In this document: positions 7,783 to 15,678 of the stretch, in pieces
Layout of the letters: every line of letters begins with the position of its first letter
Numbering within the stretch: the first letter of the stretch is position 1
Assembly: GCF_025464955.1 (NCBI RefSeq)
Contig: NZ_JAODNM010000095.1
Coordinates: 1 to 41,174, forward strand
Reading direction: 5' to 3'
Length of the DNA stretch: 41,174 bases
DNA from: Amycolatopsis sp.
GTDB taxonomy: Bacteria; Actinomycetota; Actinomycetes; Mycobacteriales; Pseudonocardiaceae
Position numbers and translations under genes: made by a program
The notes under the pieces: model-generated
The model's input: only the letters and a program-made list of their open reading frames with translations
Database searches by the model: none
Told to the model about the DNA's origin: nothing

Positions 7783-8973
7783 TCATCCCTTGACGCAGAC
7801 GACCTGCTTCAGGTGGGCGACGACCGAAACGAGATCGGTCTGTGCCGCGATCACCGAATCGATGTCCTTGTACGCCGCCGGGATCTCGTCGACGACGCCG
7901 CTGTCCTTGCGGCATTCGACGCCGGCGGTCTGCTCGGCGAGGTCTGCGGCGGTGAACAGCTTCTTCGCCTTGGTCCGCGACATCCGCCGCCCGGCGCCGT
8001 GGGACGCCGACTCGAACGCGTCCGAGTTGCCGAGGCCGCGCACGATGTACGAGCCCGTGCCCATGCTGCCCGGGATGATGCCGAGGTCACCGACGCCCGC
8101 GCGGATGGCGCCCTTGCGGGTCACCAGCAGGTCGACGCCGTCGTAGGTCTCCTCCGCGACGTAGTTGTGGTGGCAGCTGATCGCGTCGTCGAACAAGGTG
8201 CCGGGCACCGTGTCCGCCAGTGCCTGCTTGACCAGCGCGAGCATGGTCGCGCGGTTGCGGGCCGCGTAGTCCTGCGCCCAGAACAAATCACGCCGGTACG
8301 CCCGCATCTCGTCGGTATCCGCGACAAAAACGGCGAGGTCGCGATCCGGCAGGTCGGCGTTGTGCGGAAGCTTCTGCGCGATCTTGATGTGCCGCTCCGC
8401 GAGCTCCTTGCCGATGTTGCGCGAACCCGAGTGCAGCATCAGCCAGACCCGGCCCTCGTCGGCACCACCCTGTTCGAGGCAGACCTCGATGAAGTGGTTG
8501 CCGCCGCCGAGGCTCCCGATCTGCCGGCGCGCGCGTTCCTGCAGCTGCTGGACACCCTCGTGCAGATCCTTGAAGGCGTCCCAAAACGGGCCCCAGCCAC
8601 CGACGCGGTGCACCTTGGCCTCGTTGACCGGCGCCTTGTGCATGGTGAAACCGACCGGGACCGCCGACTCGATACGACGCCGGAGCGCGCCGAGGTCGTC
8701 GGGAAGCTCCTTGGCGGTCAAGGAGGTCCGTACCGCGCTCATGCCGCAGCCGATGTCGACACCGACGGCCGCCGGCGACACCGCGTCGCGCATCGCGATC
8801 ACGCTGCCGACTGTCGCGCCCTTGCCGTAGTGCACGTCGGGCATGACGGCGACCCCGTGTACCCAAGGCAGGTTCGCGACGTTGTGCAGCTGCCGCATCG
8901 CCTGCTCTTCGACCGAATGCGGGTCCGCCCACATCCGGATCGGTACCCGGGACCCCTCCACCGCGGTGTACAT
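7783..8973 (-). CDS. rtcB: RNA-splicing ligase RtcB
   Basis: A 396-residue GTP- and Mn-dependent ligase that joins RNA 2',3'-cyclic phosphate or 3'-phosphate ends to 5'-OH ends. The metal and active-site signatures are complete: MPDVHYGKG (Asp46, His48), GVDIGCGM (Cys76), GGGNHF (His160), HSGSRN (His181), HHNY (His268-269), GSMGTGSY, and the guanylylated histidine in SHGAGR (His325). The length is that of the shorter bacterial RtcB forms. The ATG at 8971-8973 has AGGGAAG in front of it; the upstream 12 codons are not conserved in type. RtcA, archease and an RtcR regulator are absent nearby, so any RNA-repair or tRNA-repair role is not supported by context. Confidence 0.95.
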   Translation of the reverse strand: MYTAVEGSRVPIRMWADPHSVEEQAMRQLHNVANLPWVHGVAVMPDVHYGKGATVGSVIAMRDAVSPAAVGVDIGCGMSAVRTSLTAKELPDDLGALRRRIESAVPVGFTMHKAPVNEAKVHRVGGWGPFWDAFKDLHEGVQQLQERARRQIGSLGGGNHFIEVCLEQGGADEGRVWLMLHSGSRNIGKELAERHIKIAQKLPHNADLPDRDLAVFVADTDEMRAYRRDLFWAQDYAARNRATMLALVKQALADTVPGTLFDDAISCHHNYVAEETYDGVDLLVTRKGAIRAGVGDLGIIPGSMGTGSYIVRGLGNSDAFESASHGAGRRMSRTKAKKLFTAADLAEQTAGVECRKDSGVVDEIPAAYKDIDSVIAAQTDLVSVVAHLKQVVCVKG

Positions 8974-9070
8974 GACTTCCCTTTCGCTAGTTGACGTTGC
9001 GGAGAACAATCCACGGCGCAGCCGTCAACCACAACTCATTTGGCGCTCAAGGGTGCGCGTCACCGCCGTC

Positions 9071-9090
9071 GCGCTTTTCCACAAAAGCGC
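9071..9090. terminator. Small perfect hairpin
   Basis: GCGCTTTT-CCAC-AAAAGCGC is an exact inverted repeat with a 4-nt loop. The A/T-rich inner part makes it unusual here. It may be a terminator or an operator upstream of rtcB; position alone does not decide. Confidence 0.4.
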
Positions 9091-9147
9091 CCTCGCGTCG
9101 CGGTCGCGGTGACGCCTGGGACCGCTGACAGCACCGGGTGCACACCG

Positions 9148-9206
9148 CGAGTCCCACACTCAGCGAGGGCGAGTCCCACACTCAGACCGACGAGTCCCAC
9201 ACCCAG
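9148..9206. repeat. Three tandem CGAGTCCCACACTCAG repeats
   Basis: CGAGTCCCACACTCAG is at 9148-9163 and 9170-9185, and a copy with one change (ACCCAG) is at 9191-9206. Start-to-start spacing is 22 and 21 bp, about two helical turns. The unit shares CGAGTCC with the dispersed hairpin family elsewhere in the window. Confidence 0.7.
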
Positions 9207-9336
9207 CTCCGGACACCGGCATTCACCGTACACCGACACGACGACCAGGCCCTTGCTACGGCAAAACGCAGCCAGTCCACAGCAACCAGCACCCACACAG
9301 ACGACCGAAGAGCCACAAAAGTGCCCGCTTGGGACG

Positions 9337-10404
9337 TCAGGCGAAGGTGGGAGCGAGGTGCTCGGCGATCTCGTAGGTGTTCAGGGCGGCACCCTTGCGG
9401 AGGTTGTCGCCGCAGACGAAGAAGTCCAGCGTGTTGGTGAAGTCCAGCGCCTGACGCACCCGGCCGACGTAGGTCGGGTCGGCGCCGACGACGTCGACGG
9501 GCGTCGGGAACTTGCCGTTCTCCGGGTCGTCGACGAGCACGATCGTCGGCTGCGCCTCGAACACCTTATGCGCCGACTCGACGGTGACCTCGCGGGCGAA
9601 CGTCGCGTGCACCGCGAGCGAGTGCGTGGTGATCACCGGGACCCGCACGCAGGTCGCCGACACCTTGAGGTCCGCGATACCCAGGATCTTGCGGGATTCG
9701 TTGCGCACCTTGAGTTCTTCGGAGTACCAGCCGTCGCCCTTGTACGAACCGGCGGCCGGGATCACGTTCAGCGCGAGCGGCGCCGGCCCGAAAGGACCGT
9801 CCTCAATAGACAGTCCGGCGGTCTCCAGTGCGGCGCGGACATCACCAGCGACAGCGCCGACACCTTTGCCCGCAACGGCTTCGAGCTCGGCGTTGAGCCT
9901 GTCGATGCCGCCCTGCCCGGCGCCCGAAGCAGCCTGGTACGACGCCACGACGAGCTCCTTCAGCTCGAACTCGCGGTGCAGCGCGCCGAGTGCCGCCATC
10001 ATCGACAACGTCGTGCAGTTCGGGTTCGAGATGATGCCCTTGGGCCGCACCGAAGCGGCTGCCGCGTTGACCTCCGGCACCACCAGCGGCACGTCGTCGT
10101 CCATCCGGAACGCGCCGGAGTTGTCGACGGCGACCGCGCCGCGGGCGGCGGCGATCGGCGCCCACTCGGCGGAAATCTCGTCCGGGACGTCGAACATCGC
10201 GATGTCGACCCCATCGAACGCCTCGGGCTTGAGCTCGACCACGGTCAGCTCCTCACCGCGGACGGTGATCTTCTTGCCCGCCGAGCGCGCCGAGGCGATC
10301 AGCCGGATCTCGCCCCACGGCACGGTTTCCCGGCCGTTGATGATGTCGATCATGACCGTGCCGACGGCGCCTGTCGCGCCGACGAGTGCGAGTACCGGTG
10401 CCAT
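9337..10404 (-). CDS. asd: Aspartate-semialdehyde dehydrogenase
   Basis: A 355-residue enzyme reducing aspartyl-4-phosphate to aspartate semialdehyde with NADPH, the second step towards lysine, threonine, methionine and diaminopimelate for peptidoglycan. The N-terminal Rossmann motif VGATGAVG is present, and the catalytic Cys130 lies in SNPNCTT. The substrate-binding region around CVRVPVITTHS is intact. The ATG at 10402-10404 overlaps the ask stop by one base as TGATG, so translation is coupled; the TTG one codon before it is less likely. GAGTGG upstream can serve as ribosome-binding site. asd is the last gene of the ask-asd operon, the order seen in mycobacteria. Confidence 0.96.
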   Translation of the reverse strand: MAPVLALVGATGAVGTVMIDIINGRETVPWGEIRLIASARSAGKKITVRGEELTVVELKPEAFDGVDIAMFDVPDEISAEWAPIAAARGAVAVDNSGAFRMDDDVPLVVPEVNAAAASVRPKGIISNPNCTTLSMMAALGALHREFELKELVVASYQAASGAGQGGIDRLNAELEAVAGKGVGAVAGDVRAALETAGLSIEDGPFGPAPLALNVIPAAGSYKGDGWYSEELKVRNESRKILGIADLKVSATCVRVPVITTHSLAVHATFAREVTVESAHKVFEAQPTIVLVDDPENGKFPTPVDVVGADPTYVGRVRQALDFTNTLDFFVCGDNLRKGAALNTYEIAEHLAPTFA

Positions 10405-10922
10405 CAACGACCACTCCCTGCGTAGACGACGGCGTCTTCGTCGCCGCCCAGTTCGAAGGCCTCGTGAATCGCACGCACCGCTTCGTCGAGCTGCGTGTCG
10501 CGAATCAGCACCGAAATGCGGATCTCGGAGGTGTTGATGATTTCGATGTTGACACCCGCGGCGGCCAGCGCCTCGCAGAACGTCGCCGTGACCCCGGGGT
10601 GCGAACGCATGCCCGCGCCGACGAGGGAGACCTTGCCGACGTGGTCGTCGTAGAGCACCGATTCGAAACCGATGGGCGCCTTGATCTTCTCCAGCGAGGC
10701 GACGGCTTTGGGGCCGTTCGCCTTCGACAGCGTGAAGGTGATGTCGGTGCGGCCGGACACCGTGCTGGAAACGTTCTGCAGCACCATGTCGATGTCGATC
10801 TCACTGTCGGCGATGACCCGGAAGATCTTCGCCGCGGCACCGGTGTGGTCCGGCACGCCGGTCACGGTGATCTTGGCTTCGGACCGGTCGTGCGCGACAC
10901 CGGTGATCAACGCTTGTTCCAC
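10404..10922 (-). CDS. Aspartokinase beta subunit from internal start
   Basis: The in-frame GTG at codon 250 of ask follows GAGGAG (plus positions 10929-10934) by 6 nt. Initiation there would give a 172-residue product containing only the two ACT domains, the same length as the beta subunit of C. glutamicum aspartokinase. An alpha2-beta2 enzyme with a regulatory beta subunit made this way is established for that species and for Bacillus subtilis aspartokinase II. Here it is inferred from the ribosome-binding site and position. Confidence 0.8.
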   Translation of the reverse strand: MEQALITGVAHDRSEAKITVTGVPDHTGAAAKIFRVIADSEIDIDMVLQNVSSTVSGRTDITFTLSKANGPKAVASLEKIKAPIGFESVLYDDHVGKVSLVGAGMRSHPGVTATFCEALAAAGVNIEIINTSEIRISVLIRDTQLDEAVRAIHEAFELGGDEDAVVYAGSGR

Positions 10923-11669
10923 GGGGATCTCCTCAATTGAACCGGACACGATGGTGCCCGGCTTGTCACCGAACGAAGAGCGGACACTGATCGGGACACC
11001 GTAACGGCGCGCGTACTCGACGCAGCGCAGCATCAGGACTTTGGCCCCGCCGGCGGCGAGCTCGAGCATTTCCTCATACGAAACGGTTTCCAGCTTGCGG
11101 GCGTTCGGCACGATCCGCGGGTCGGCCGTGTACACACCGTCCACATCGGAATAGATCTCGCACACGTCCGCGTTCAAGGCGGCGGCGAGCGCGACGGCCG
11201 TGGTGTCCGAGCCGCCTCGACCGAGGGTCGTTACGTCCTTTGTGTCCTGTGCGACACCCTGGAAACCGGCGACGAGCGCGATATAGCCCTTTTCCAACGC
11301 CTCGGTGACGCGACTGGGCGAGACGTCGATGATGCGCGCGTTGCCATGCACCGACGTCGTCACCACGCCGGCCTGCGAGCCGGTGAACGACCACGCCTCG
11401 GCACCCTGGGAATAGATGGCCATCGCGACGAGCGCGTTGGAAATCCGCTCACCCGCCGTGAGCAGCATGTCCATCTCGCGCTCCGGCGGCACCGGGTTGA
11501 CCTGCTGAGCGAGGTCGAGCAGCTCGTCGGTCGTGTCGCCCATCGCGGAGCAGACCACCACGACGTCGTTGCCGGCCTTCTTGGTGGCCACGATCCGCTC
11601 GGCCACCCGCTTGATCCGGTCAGCACTTTCCAGCGACGAACCGCCGTACTTCTGGACCACGAGCGCCAC
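10404..11669 (-). CDS. ask: Aspartokinase, alpha subunit
   Basis: A 421-residue kinase that phosphorylates aspartate, the committed step of the aspartate family. The kinase domain covers about 1-245, with VQKYGGSS at the N-terminus and the LGRGGSDTTAVALA motif near 150-165. Two ACT domains follow (VTGVPDHTGAAAKIF and VSLVGAGMRSHPGV), which in this class mediate concerted feedback inhibition by lysine and threonine. The length equals that of Corynebacterium glutamicum LysC. The GTG at 11667-11669 is chosen for GGAGGAGG 7 nt upstream. The beta subunit is made from an internal start (separate entry). Transcribed with asd. Confidence 0.96.
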   Translation of the reverse strand: MALVVQKYGGSSLESADRIKRVAERIVATKKAGNDVVVVCSAMGDTTDELLDLAQQVNPVPPEREMDMLLTAGERISNALVAMAIYSQGAEAWSFTGSQAGVVTTSVHGNARIIDVSPSRVTEALEKGYIALVAGFQGVAQDTKDVTTLGRGGSDTTAVALAAALNADVCEIYSDVDGVYTADPRIVPNARKLETVSYEEMLELAAGGAKVLMLRCVEYARRYGVPISVRSSFGDKPGTIVSGSIEEIPVEQALITGVAHDRSEAKITVTGVPDHTGAAAKIFRVIADSEIDIDMVLQNVSSTVSGRTDITFTLSKANGPKAVASLEKIKAPIGFESVLYDDHVGKVSLVGAGMRSHPGVTATFCEALAAAGVNIEIINTSEIRISVLIRDTQLDEAVRAIHEAFELGGDEDAVVYAGSGR

Positions 11670-11804
11670 GCCCGAACCTCCTCCGCCGGGCCGGGTCGGC
11701 TCCTGGAGGCATCAAGAGTCCCCGTGTCCCTCATTTGCGTGGAAGCCTACCGGTGCGCAACGCGTTCGCCACCCTTCCGAGATCGGCGACTGTGTCCCAG
11801 GGGT

Positions 11805-11829
11805 GTCCGGGGAGTAAATCTTCCCGGAC
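11805..11829. other. Hairpin between ask and the nitroreductase gene
   Basis: GTCCGGGGAG and CTTCCCGGAC form a 10-bp stem around TAAAT, complete only on the plus strand, where one pair is G-U. It lies 135 bp upstream of ask, about 88 bp before the nitroreductase. The rest of the 248-bp gap at 11670-11917 must hold both promoters, which I could not place. Confidence 0.35.
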
Positions 11830-11917
11830 AGCAACACAAAGCGGACAGTCCTTGCGGTCAGGTGATCTAGCGCACCCCGATCGGTGGCCGACGGACGGGC
11901 TTGGGAGTATCCAACGC

Positions 11918-12511
11918 ATGGACAAGCCAGCCGAAACGAGTGTCCCGGTCAGCGACGTCATCGCCCGCCGGTGGAGCCCACGCGCCTACGACGAGAAGGC
12001 CGCGGTCACCGAAGAACAGCTCCGCGCGATCCTCGAAGCCGCCCGCTGGGCCGCGTCCGCGGGCAACACCCAGCCCGCGCGGTACCTGGTCGGGCGACGC
12101 GGTGACGAGACGTACAAGAAGATCCTCGGCACCCTCGAGGAGGGCAACCAGGCCTGGGCGCACCGCGCGAGCGTGCTGCTCATCGCGCTGACGGTGACGA
12201 AGAACGAGAAGGGCCAGATCTACCACGCTGAGTACGGGCTCGGCCTGGCCAGCCAGAACCTCGTCCTGCAGGCCGTCCACGAGGGACTGATCGCGCATCA
12301 GATGGCCGGTTTCTCCCCCGAGGGCGTGACCGAAGCCTTCGGCCTGCCCGACGACGTCGTCCCCCGCGTCGCCATCGCCGTCGGCAAGCAGGCCCCGGCG
12401 GACGTCCTCGGCGACGACCGGAGCGTCCAACGCGAGCTCGCTCCCCGCGTCCGGATCCCGCTCAGCGAGTACGCGCTCTCTCAATGGGGCACGCCCGCCT
12501 TCAAGAGCTGA
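11918..12511 (+). CDS. Nitroreductase family protein
   Basis: A 197-residue FMN-dependent oxidoreductase. The FMN-phosphate-binding motif is visible near the start (RRWSPRAYDE, with the Arg-Arg-x-Ser-x-Arg pattern), followed by LLAILEAARWA-type helix and ASAGNTQPARYLV. The C-terminal half carries the hydrophobic ASQNLVLQAVHEGL helix and AIAVGKQAP, both typical. Natural substrates of such proteins are usually unknown; many reduce quinones, nitroaromatics or flavins. The ATG at 11918 is chosen because the preceding 61 codons look noncoding and GGGAG lies upstream. Its end overlaps the convergent membrane-protein gene by 11 bp. Confidence 0.88.
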   Translation: MDKPAETSVPVSDVIARRWSPRAYDEKAAVTEEQLRAILEAARWAASAGNTQPARYLVGRRGDETYKKILGTLEEGNQAWAHRASVLLIALTVTKNEKGQIYHAEYGLGLASQNLVLQAVHEGLIAHQMAGFSPEGVTEAFGLPDDVVPRVAIAVGKQAPADVLGDDRSVQRELAPRVRIPLSEYALSQWGTPAFKS

Positions 12512-13100
12512 GGCCGAGTCGTTCCAGTTCCCAGCCGGCGAGTTTCGTTATGACGTCGGGGTCGCGTTCGCGCCAGCCGGTGGTGACCTCGCCGGCTTTG
12601 GCGAGCCGCGGAAGCGGCTGCGTGACCAGCGCGCGCAGGGCCAGCAGGTCGTGGCCTTCTTCGCCGAGCAGCTGCAGACGTCGGCCCGCGGTCGCTCGGC
12701 GGATGAAGCGCAGGCGCAACGGCAGCCAGGTGACCAGCAGGAACACCACCGGGATCGCGATCAGGAGGACGGTCACCCACAGCGCGAGGTTCGACACGGC
12801 CTCGATCTGCCAACGCCCGGCCTCACTGAGCTTGGCGCCCGCGTCAGACCCGCTGTGCAGTGCGCCGGCCAGGGCGCTGCCGATCAGCGGGAGGTCGTCG
12901 GCGTGGTCGGCGGCGGAGTTGAAGGTGCCGGTCAGGCCGTTGCCGGCGTCGACGAGCCCGGTGCCGGGCGCCTGGAGCTTCATGACCTGGGCGTGGACCT
13001 CGACGCCGAGCCAGATCGCGAAGACGGTGAGCAGGAAGGCCCCGAGGTCGGACAGCAGCTGGGCGGTGCGGCGAATCGGCTGGTCGGCGTAGTACGTCAT
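12501..13100 (-). CDS. Membrane protein, unknown function
   Basis: A 199-residue protein with two clear transmembrane segments, about residues 17-36 (LGAFLLTVFAIWLGVEV) and 107-127 (LALWVTVLLIAIPVVFLLVTW). The approximately 70 residues between them, rich in Gly and Ala, would lie outside, and the basic C-terminal 70 residues (LRLRFIRRATAGRR onward) inside the cell. No domain is recognised. Proteins of this shape are common beside other conserved genes in actinobacteria. The ATG at 13098-13100 is the first reasonable start, with a weak purine-rich site. Convergent with, and slightly overlapping, the nitroreductase gene. Confidence 0.72.
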   Translation of the reverse strand: MTYYADQPIRRTAQLLSDLGAFLLTVFAIWLGVEVHAQVMKLQAPGTGLVDAGNGLTGTFNSAADHADDLPLIGSALAGALHSGSDAGAKLSEAGRWQIEAVSNLALWVTVLLIAIPVVFLLVTWLPLRLRFIRRATAGRRLQLLGEEGHDLLALRALVTQPLPRLAKAGEVTTGWRERDPDVITKLAGWELERLGLSS

Positions 13101-13163
13101 CGAGTCGCCCCTACTTGTGCGCGTGGTCACAGGCGCACGGAACCTACCCAATCGGGTGAGGGG

Positions 13164-13580
13164 CTAAGCGCTGACTCCCCCGACACGCCGGATCAGCCTG
13201 GCGACGATCGACGACAAGACGAGCCAGAAGATCGCCGCAATGCCGTAGTTGACCAGCACCAGAAGCTTCGGGTCCTTGGGCGTGAAGAGGTCCTTGAAGC
13301 CGAGCGACAGCGAATCGGCCCAGCTCTTGACGAACAAAACGATGCCGTTGCCCGGATTGGCCTCGCCGATCACGAAGATGACGTCGAGCACGAGGAAGGC
13401 CGCGAAGATGATGCCCAGCCAGCGCGCGATGCTCGCGAGGAGCCCGGCGCTCTGGTCCTTGATCTTGCGCCAGTCGACTTCGGAGGCGTGCTTGACCGGC
13501 GCGTCCGGCTCGGAATCCTCGGTGGCTTCGGCACGGGAAGACGTCGTGACGTCGTCCTCTCGGCTCGTGTGCTCGCCCAT
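13164..13580 (-). CDS. Small membrane protein upstream of leuA, unknown function
   Basis: A 138-residue protein. The first 45 residues are acidic and polar, probably cytoplasmic and disordered, followed by VDWRKIKDQ and a transmembrane segment at about 52-73 (IARWLGIIFAAFLVLDVIFVI), a loop containing LFTPKDPK, and a second segment at about 105-128. The architecture resembles the preceding gene 63 bp downstream on the same strand, with which it probably forms an operon. No function is evident. It is divergent from leuA and its leader. Confidence 0.68.
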   Translation of the reverse strand: MGEHTSREDDVTTSSRAEATEDSEPDAPVKHASEVDWRKIKDQSAGLLASIARWLGIIFAAFLVLDVIFVIGEANPGNGIVLFVKSWADSLSLGFKDLFTPKDPKLLVLVNYGIAAIFWLVLSSIVARLIRRVGGVSA

Positions 13581-13694
13581 ACGGGGCAGTCTCGCACGAC
13601 AGCCGCGCTAACGCTACGTGCCAGTAACACGGGCGTAGCAGCGCACGTAACAGTTCGATGGCAGGTCGGCTTCCCTTCACGCGCCGGTCGTGGT

Positions 13695-13700
13695 TAAGGT
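13695..13700 (+). promoter_or_regulatory. -10 box for the leuA leader transcript
   Basis: TAAGGT lies 6 nt before the GTG of the leader peptide, so transcription could begin at that codon. The AAGGTGGGG here would also act as a ribosome-binding site if the transcript begins further upstream. No good -35 is visible. Confidence 0.4.
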
Positions 13701-13706
13701 GGGGTC

Positions 13707-13748
13707 GTGGCACGCAACCTCCTGCTTCGCTGCCGCGACGGGGCCTGA
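13707..13748 (+). CDS. leuA leader peptide
   Basis: A 13-codon open frame, GTG to TGA, encoding (M)ARNLLLRCRDGA with three consecutive leucine codons at positions 5-7. It lies 86 bp before leuA. A ribosome slowed at the leucine codons would cover the left arm of the downstream pseudoknot stem, which starts 6 nt after the last leucine codon. This is how charged tRNA-Leu would be sensed. Leader peptides of this type before leucine genes are established; this one is identified from sequence only. Confidence 0.8.
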   Translation: MARNLLLRCRDGA

Positions 13749-13800
13749 TCTGACCGGCTTCCCTGTCGCGGGGCTTTGTGGTGTCGCCGGTCTCAAGACC
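13733..13800 (+). promoter_or_regulatory. LEU-type pseudoknot leader of leuA
   Basis: Stem 1 pairs CCGCGACGGGG (13733-13743) with CCCTGTCGCGG (13761-13771), 11 bp including one G-U. Stem 2 pairs GACCGGC (13752-13758), inside the loop of stem 1, with GCCGGTC (13786-13792), 7 bp. The two stems cross, giving an H-type pseudoknot. GGTCT-CA-AGACC at 13789-13800 competes with the right arm of stem 2. A conserved pseudoknot upstream of actinobacterial leuA was described by comparative genomics as the LEU element (established knowledge). The ribosome on the leader peptide would open or permit stem 1. Confidence 0.8.
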
Positions 13801-13834
13801 CAGTCCACACATTCCGGCAGGAGATTTCGCCAGC

Positions 13835-15622
13835 ATGACCACGCCCGAACCCCGCACCACGTCGAGCCGCGTCCGTAAACCTTCCCGGACGGCGCCGGCG
13901 GACCAGCCCGTTTGGAACACCCAGCGCGGCACGTCCATGCCCGTCCACCGCTACCGCCCGTGGCACCAGCTCGTCGAGGACATCGACCTGCCCGACCGCA
14001 CCTGGCCGACCAAGCGCATCGAGCGCGCGCCGCTGTGGTGCGCGGTCGACCTGCGCGACGGCAACCAGGCCCTGATCGACCCGATGTCGCCCGCCCGCAA
14101 GCGCAAGTTCTTCGACCTGCTGGTACGCATGGGGTACAAGGAGATCGAGGTCGGTTTCCCGGCCGCTTCGCAGACAGACTTCGACTTCGTCCGCGAGATC
14201 ATCGAAGAGGGCGCGATCCCCGACGACGTCAGCATCCAGGTGCTGACGCAGTGCCGCCCGGAGCTGATCGAGCGCACCTTCCAGTCGCTCGAAGGAGCGC
14301 CGCGCGCGATCGTCCACATCTACAACTCGACGTCGATCCTGCAGCGCCGCGTCGTGTTCCGCGAGGAGCGCGAGGGCATCAAGAAGATCGCCACACAGGC
14401 CGCGGAGATGGTCGTCGAGCTGGCGGCGAAGCACCCCGACACCGACTTCCGCTTCCAGTATTCGCCGGAGTCGTACACCGGCACCGAGCTGTCGTACGCG
14501 CTCGAGGTCTGCAACGCCGTCACCGAGATCTGGCAGCCGACCCCGCAGAAGCCGGTGATCCTTAACCTGCCGGCGACCGTCGAGATGGCGACGCCGAACG
14601 TGTACGCCGACTCCATCGAGTGGATGAGCCGGAACCTGGAGCGCCGCGACTCGGTGATCCTGTCGCTGCACCCGCACAACGACCGCGGCACCGGCATCGC
14701 CGCCGCCGAGCTGGGTTACCTGGCCGGCGCGGACCGGATCGAGGGCTGCCTGTTCGGCAACGGCGAGCGCACCGGCAACGTCGACCTCGTCGCGCTGGGG
14801 ATGAACCTGTACAGCCAGGGCATCGACCCGCAGATCGACTTCTCCGACATGGACGAGATCAAGCGCACGGTCGAGTACTGCAACCAGCTGCCGGTGCCCG
14901 AGCGCAGCCCGTGGGGCGGTGACCTGGTGTTCACCGCGTTCTCCGGCAGCCACCAGGACGCGATCAACAAGGGTCTCGACGCGATGAAGGACAAGGCGGA
15001 CAAGGCGGGCGTGCCCGTCGACGAGTACCCGTGGGAGGTCCCGTACCTGCCGATCGACCCGAAGGACATCAGCCGGAGCTACGAGGCGGTCATCCGGGTC
15101 AACTCGCAGTCCGGCAAGGGCGGCGTCGCGTACGTGATGAAGGCCGAGCACCAGCTCGACCTGCCGCGGCGGCTGCAGATCGAGTTCTCGAAGGTCATCC
15201 AGCGCCACACCGACACCGAAGGCGGCGAGGTCGCCCCTTCGACGATGTGGAACGCGTTCTCGGCGGAGTACCTGGAGCCGCAGGCGCCGCTGCAGCTGCT
15301 GCGGCAGCGCGTCACCGACAACGGCGGCGGGGAGTACGACATGACCGCGTCGGTCGTGGTCGACGGTGACGAGCACGACATCACCGGCCGCGGGAACGGC
15401 CCGATCGCGGCGTTCTTCGACGCGCTGTCGACCGTCGGGTTCGACCTGCGTCTCCTCGACTACAGCGAGCACACGATGACGCCCGGCGACGACGCCCGCG
15501 CGGCGTCGTACATCGAGTGCGCCATCGCGGACCGCGTGTTCTGGGGCGTCGGCGTCGACGCGTCGATCGTGACGGCTTCGCTGCGCGCCGTGGTGTCGGC
15601 TGTGAACCGCTCGCACCGGTAA
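13835..15622 (+). CDS. leuA: 2-Isopropylmalate synthase
   Basis: A 595-residue enzyme condensing acetyl-CoA with 2-oxoisovalerate, the first committed step of leucine synthesis. The catalytic TIM barrel begins after a 65-residue N-terminal extension typical of the actinobacterial LeuA2 type, with metal and substrate residues in CAVDLRDGNQAL (Arg74, Asp75), and HPHNDRGTG and FGNGERTGN further on. A linker leads to the C-terminal LeuA dimer domain, which binds leucine for feedback inhibition. It lacks the tandem repeats found in the M. tuberculosis enzyme. The ATG at 13835 has GGCAGGAG about 11 nt upstream. Expression is probably controlled by the leader peptide and pseudoknot. Confidence 0.97.
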   Translation: MTTPEPRTTSSRVRKPSRTAPADQPVWNTQRGTSMPVHRYRPWHQLVEDIDLPDRTWPTKRIERAPLWCAVDLRDGNQALIDPMSPARKRKFFDLLVRMGYKEIEVGFPAASQTDFDFVREIIEEGAIPDDVSIQVLTQCRPELIERTFQSLEGAPRAIVHIYNSTSILQRRVVFREEREGIKKIATQAAEMVVELAAKHPDTDFRFQYSPESYTGTELSYALEVCNAVTEIWQPTPQKPVILNLPATVEMATPNVYADSIEWMSRNLERRDSVILSLHPHNDRGTGIAAAELGYLAGADRIEGCLFGNGERTGNVDLVALGMNLYSQGIDPQIDFSDMDEIKRTVEYCNQLPVPERSPWGGDLVFTAFSGSHQDAINKGLDAMKDKADKAGVPVDEYPWEVPYLPIDPKDISRSYEAVIRVNSQSGKGGVAYVMKAEHQLDLPRRLQIEFSKVIQRHTDTEGGEVAPSTMWNAFSAEYLEPQAPLQLLRQRVTDNGGGEYDMTASVVVDGDEHDITGRGNGPIAAFFDALSTVGFDLRLLDYSEHTMTPGDDARAASYIECAIADRVFWGVGVDASIVTASLRAVVSAVNRSHR

Positions 15623-15629
15623 GGCAACT

Positions 15630-15643
15630 GGACCTGTAGGTCC
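15630..15643 (+). terminator. Short hairpin after leuA
   Basis: GGACCT-GT-AGGTCC, a perfect 6-bp inverted repeat starting 8 nt after the leuA stop. It is small, and read-through into the next gene is possible. Confidence 0.35.
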
Positions 15644-15678
15644 GCTGTGAGAAGTGCGGTTCCGGGTATCGACCGGGA

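Larger units (their letters stand above)
8974..9336. other. 363-bp gene-free stretch between rtcB and asd
   Basis: No supported gene. It contains the presumptive rtcB promoter on the minus strand, a perfect small hairpin at 9071-9090, three near-identical direct repeats at 9148-9206, and at 9309-9325 a CACAAAAGTGCC segment recalling the hairpin sequence. The long open frame across it on the plus strand is antisense to asd and continues through these repeats; it is not credible. Confidence 0.55.

Noticed and set aside
9148..9206. CRISPR-like array
   Set aside because: Only three copies with gaps of 5-6 nt; CRISPR spacers are about 30 nt or more, and no cas genes are present.
13793..15616. 607-codon open frame antisense to leuA
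   Set aside because: It is the mirror of a real GC-rich gene, has no ribosome-binding site and gives an Arg/Val/Asp-rich protein of no recognisable fold. The same reasoning removes the long frames antisense to asd (9040-10425), dppA (27652-29265), katA (4102-5580) and dnaX (39230-41026).
13835..15622. Tandem repeats in leuA as in M. tuberculosis
   Set aside because: The linker region has no tandem repeat.
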